Source: Streptococcus cuniculipharyngis (lineage in GTDB: Bacteria > Bacillota > Bacilli > Lactobacillales > Streptococcaceae). From it: a stretch of DNA of 64,000 nt. The notes beneath the pieces are model-generated. The model ran no database searches, had not been told where the DNA came from, and was given only the letters and a program-made list of their open reading frames with translations. The DNA lies in NCBI RefSeq assembly GCF_007859195.1, contig NZ_VOHL01000004.1:1-64000 (forward strand), given 5' to 3'. The first letter of the stretch is position 1. Every line of letters starts with the position of its first letter. The position numbers were made by a program, and so were the translations under genes. Positions 61,639 to 64,000 of this stretch are shown here, piece after piece.

Positions 61639-61729
61639 CACTGACCTCATCTTTTTGCTATTATTAGGCATTATACCCTTTTCTGCACAAAAAAGAAAGC
61701 GTTTTTGCAAAAATTTTCAGAGAAAACTG

Positions 61730-61757
61730 AAAAAACTAGGTTACCCTAGTTTTTTCT
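61730..61757. terminator. Terminator after the PepO-type gene
   Basis: AAAAAACTAGG / CCTAGTTTTTT inverted repeat around TTAC, downstream of the peptidase stop. Confidence 0.85.
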
Positions 61758-61760
61758 TGA

Positions 61761-63656
61761 TTACCAAATCATGACACGATCAGCTACTGGACGCCACATG
61801 CCATCTGTTTCGGTCACACCAAAAGTTTCATGAAATTCTGCAAAATTTGGCAGCTGAACATTGGTTCGCAAGTGACCCGGAGCATGGACATCAACGCTAG
61901 CCAACATTTGCATGTACTCTGTGCGAGCCTTGAGCCGCCAAATACGAGCAAAATTGATGAAAAAGTCCTCAGCTGAAAACTCCCCTTCCTGCTGGGCTGC
62001 TTCTAAGGCTGCCGCCAAACCACCCAAGTCGGCTACGTTTTCTGATACGGTCAACTTACCATTGACCTTGGCTCCGTAAGAATCCAAACCATCAAATTGC
62101 TCAACCACCCGGTCTGTCCGCTCCTTAAAGGCTTGGTAATCAGCATCCGTCCACCAATTGTTTAAGCTACCAAATTCATCAAAAGAGGCCCCATTGGTAT
62201 CAAAGGCATGGGAAATTTCATGGGCAATAACCGCTCCAATACCGCCATAGTTGGCTGACGATGACTGCTCCAATGAATAAAATGGTGCCTGTAAAATAGC
62301 TGCAGGAAAAACAATCTTATTTTGTTGTGGTGAATAGTAGGCATTGACCTCATGGGCTGCCATGCCCCACTCACTCTGGTCAACCGGTTGATTCCACTTG
62401 CTCCAGGCATGACGGATAGAAATTTGAGCTAACTTGCGGGCATTCTCCAAAAGAGAAAGTTGATCATCAATAATCTTCTCTGGGTAGGTATCCGGTAATT
62501 TTTCTGGATAGCCAATATGAGGGGTAATGCGATTCAGTTTGACAATCGCCTGCTCAATGGTCGCCTGACTCAACCAATCATTTTTGCTAAGGCGTTGCTT
62601 ATAAACCTCAATCATGGTCGCCACCTTGCTCTCCACATCGGCCTTAGCCGCTGGTGAGAAATATTCTTTAGCATACCAGAGGCCCAAGGCTTGGTTATAA
62701 GGCCCCGAAGCCAGGTAAAAGGCTGCTTTACGCTGATTGGCTGCCTCTGGCGTTCCTGTCAAAGCCCGACGATAAGCGCCTGCCAAAACGCGAATCTCGT
62801 CCGTTAAATAATTGGCACAAGAGGCTGCTGCCTGAAAAATCAAGTTTGCTTTTAGACCTTCCCAGTTAGCTTCAGAATAATATTCCTTGGCAAATTCTGT
62901 CCAAAAACGTTCTTCTGGCACAATGACCTGATCCGGAGTCTGCCCCAAAAGCTGGGTAAAAATCTCATCTAAGGGGAGTTCAGGAGCTAACTTGGTAAAA
63001 TCGGCCCAGTCATAAGGGTGATAGAGTTTGGCATACTCTGAACTCTCCTCACTTGAGAGGACATAATTGGCTAGCTTAGCATCTAAGGCAATCATCTTGT
63101 CCAAAAGAGCAGCAATATCTTCCTGAGAAAAACCAAATTTGCTCAACCAAGCCTCACTAGACTGACGCCAGGTTGCCAATAAGGTCTTGCCCTGCTCATG
63201 GTCAGGAGCATAATAGGTCACATCTGGCAAGATGAGACTTGGGGCATCCGCCCAAAGAACATTTAATTGAGCATTCATAAAGTCAGGAGCCACACCAAAG
63301 GGAAAGAGATTTGGCTGACCTAACAGCTCATAGTCAGCAATCTTACTGGCAAATTCTGCAAACGAGGATAAACCTTGATAGGAGTCAATAAGAGGGAGGG
63401 CTGGGGCAACACCAGCCTTTTCTCGCCCTTCAAAATCGCTAACCAAAGCATGAAATTTGACAAAGTTCTGCAAAATCGGGTCTGTCGGCAAATCATCACC
63501 CGCTAGCCAGCGATCCGTCCTTGCCAACATCAATTCTTCAATCTCTGTATGCAGGTCCATAAAGCCACCAGTGGTCGGCTTATCGTCTGGAATAACTGCT
63601 GTCTTGGCCCAGTCGCCATTGACTGCCTGGTAAAAATCATCTTGTAAACGTACCAT
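61761..63656 (-). CDS. pepO: Endopeptidase PepO (M13 family)
   Basis: 631 aa zinc neutral endopeptidase. Zinc motif VIAHEISHAFD (HExxH) with the third ligand in ENVADLGG; substrate-binding NAYYSPQQN and the C-terminal NVQLPNFAEFHETFGV. No signal peptide or anchor is visible, in line with streptococcal and lactococcal PepO, which is found in the cytoplasm and also at the surface. In streptococci PepO degrades peptides and has been tied to host-factor binding and peptide-signal turnover. Single gene with terminator. Confidence 0.97.
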   Translation of the reverse strand: MVRLQDDFYQAVNGDWAKTAVIPDDKPTTGGFMDLHTEIEELMLARTDRWLAGDDLPTDPILQNFVKFHALVSDFEGREKAGVAPALPLIDSYQGLSSFAEFASKIADYELLGQPNLFPFGVAPDFMNAQLNVLWADAPSLILPDVTYYAPDHEQGKTLLATWRQSSEAWLSKFGFSQEDIAALLDKMIALDAKLANYVLSSEESSEYAKLYHPYDWADFTKLAPELPLDEIFTQLLGQTPDQVIVPEERFWTEFAKEYYSEANWEGLKANLIFQAAASCANYLTDEIRVLAGAYRRALTGTPEAANQRKAAFYLASGPYNQALGLWYAKEYFSPAAKADVESKVATMIEVYKQRLSKNDWLSQATIEQAIVKLNRITPHIGYPEKLPDTYPEKIIDDQLSLLENARKLAQISIRHAWSKWNQPVDQSEWGMAAHEVNAYYSPQQNKIVFPAAILQAPFYSLEQSSSANYGGIGAVIAHEISHAFDTNGASFDEFGSLNNWWTDADYQAFKERTDRVVEQFDGLDSYGAKVNGKLTVSENVADLGGLAAALEAAQQEGEFSAEDFFINFARIWRLKARTEYMQMLASVDVHAPGHLRTNVQLPNFAEFHETFGVTETDGMWRPVADRVMIW

Positions 63657-63775
63657 AATAACCTCCTTGGTCTATCTTAGCCTATTTTAACAAAATTTTG
63701 TCCTAAATGCACTTGTGACCCAAGAAAACTAGCTTTCCCCTTCAGATCAATACAAACTATTTCTCAAACCTTTTC

Positions 63776-63804
63776 TTGAAATCGCTTTCCAAAAGTGTTA
63801 CAAT
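63776..63804 (+). promoter_or_regulatory. Promoter of the right-edge gene
   Basis: TTGAAA (63776-63781), 17-base spacer, TACAAT (63799-63804), followed by AAGGAGG and ATG at 63836. Confidence 0.75.
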
Positions 63805-63835
63805 GTGCTTAACAATTGATAAGGAGGATAAGCTG

Positions 63836-64000
63836 ATGACCGAACAAGAAAACATCAGACAAGTCTTGGCAGACCCGAAAGTACAAGCCAAGCCAAAACT
63901 CTCTCAATTATTTTCAGTAGCCCTGACTAGGCTTGATACAGAACAGGCTAGCCAAGTCATGCCCTCCTTGATGTACGATATATCCCTTTACTTGACTCTT
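63836..64000 (+). CDS. Partial gene of unknown function (runs off the right edge)
   Basis: At least 55 codons from ATG 63836, with AAGGAGG eight bases upstream and a good promoter. The visible part (MTEQENIRQVLADPKVQAKP, later LFSVALTRLDTEQ and MYDISLYLTL) is helical and has no signal peptide. It could be a small helical protein such as a bacteriocin-immunity type, but I do not recognise it. Confidence 0.7.
   Translation, partial: MTEQENIRQVLADPKVQAKPKLSQLFSVALTRLDTEQASQVMPSLMYDISLYLTL

Overview
The window is chromosomal DNA of a streptococcus. The evidence is the streptococcal order comG - DUF1033 - rpoC - rpoB - pbp1b - tyrS, a 1188-residue RpoB with a TTG start, a 346-residue EF-Ts, ffs beside tadA, a CtsR box before ctsR-clpC, a late-competence (ComX) CIN-box and a CiaR-type repeat. 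I cannot fix the species from sequence alone. Most of the window is ordinary core genome, largely on the minus strand.

Layout. 1-166: leader and promoter of an rRNA operon running out of the left edge. 167-3779: the competence pseudopilus operon comGA-comGG, read leftward. 3870-19433: DUF1033, rpoC, rpoB, pbp1b, tyrS (plus strand), pyrG with a CTP-type attenuator, rpoE and tig. 19575-20341: a decayed MscS-type channel gene. 20720-28437: a type I restriction-modification locus, hsdM-hsdS-hsdS'-prrC-hsdR. 28560-31500: wreckage of an integrative element (replisome-organizer/MobC chimera, HTH genes, broken tyrosine integrase) lying against the 3' end of rpsI. 31622-34583: rpsI, rplM with its L13 leader, then hslO and dusB. 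34595-34695: a candidate CiaR-controlled small RNA. 34755-40725: a lipoprotein gene, clpC, ctsR, tsf, rpsB. 41005-46100: xpaC-like and telA-like genes, rlmB, a membrane protein, the SRP RNA gene ffs, tadA and a beta-lactamase-fold hydrolase. 46184-58760: phosphoketolase, a small membrane protein, transketolase and the complete L-ascorbate gene set ulaG, ulaR, ulaF, E, D, C, B, A. 58924-63656: purA, tRNA-Cys, asnA and a PepO-type peptidase. A partial plus-strand gene begins at 63836.

How the genes work together. The ula genes import and phosphorylate L-ascorbate and convert it to D-xylulose 5-phosphate, the direct substrate of the neighbouring phosphoketolase and transketolase, so 46-59 kb is a functional carbon island. 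Its two promoters share one layout: -10, cre site, then an inverted repeat likely bound by the BglG-type regulator UlaR.

The most interesting region is the type I locus. It carries a PrrC-like anticodon nuclease between hsdS and hsdR, the same order as the Escherichia coli prr locus. Its specificity gene is split at a short pentanucleotide repeat, and one more repeat unit would restore a single reading frame with three target-recognition domains. That suggests slip-strand switching of specificity in a locus that also encodes a tRNA-cutting toxin.
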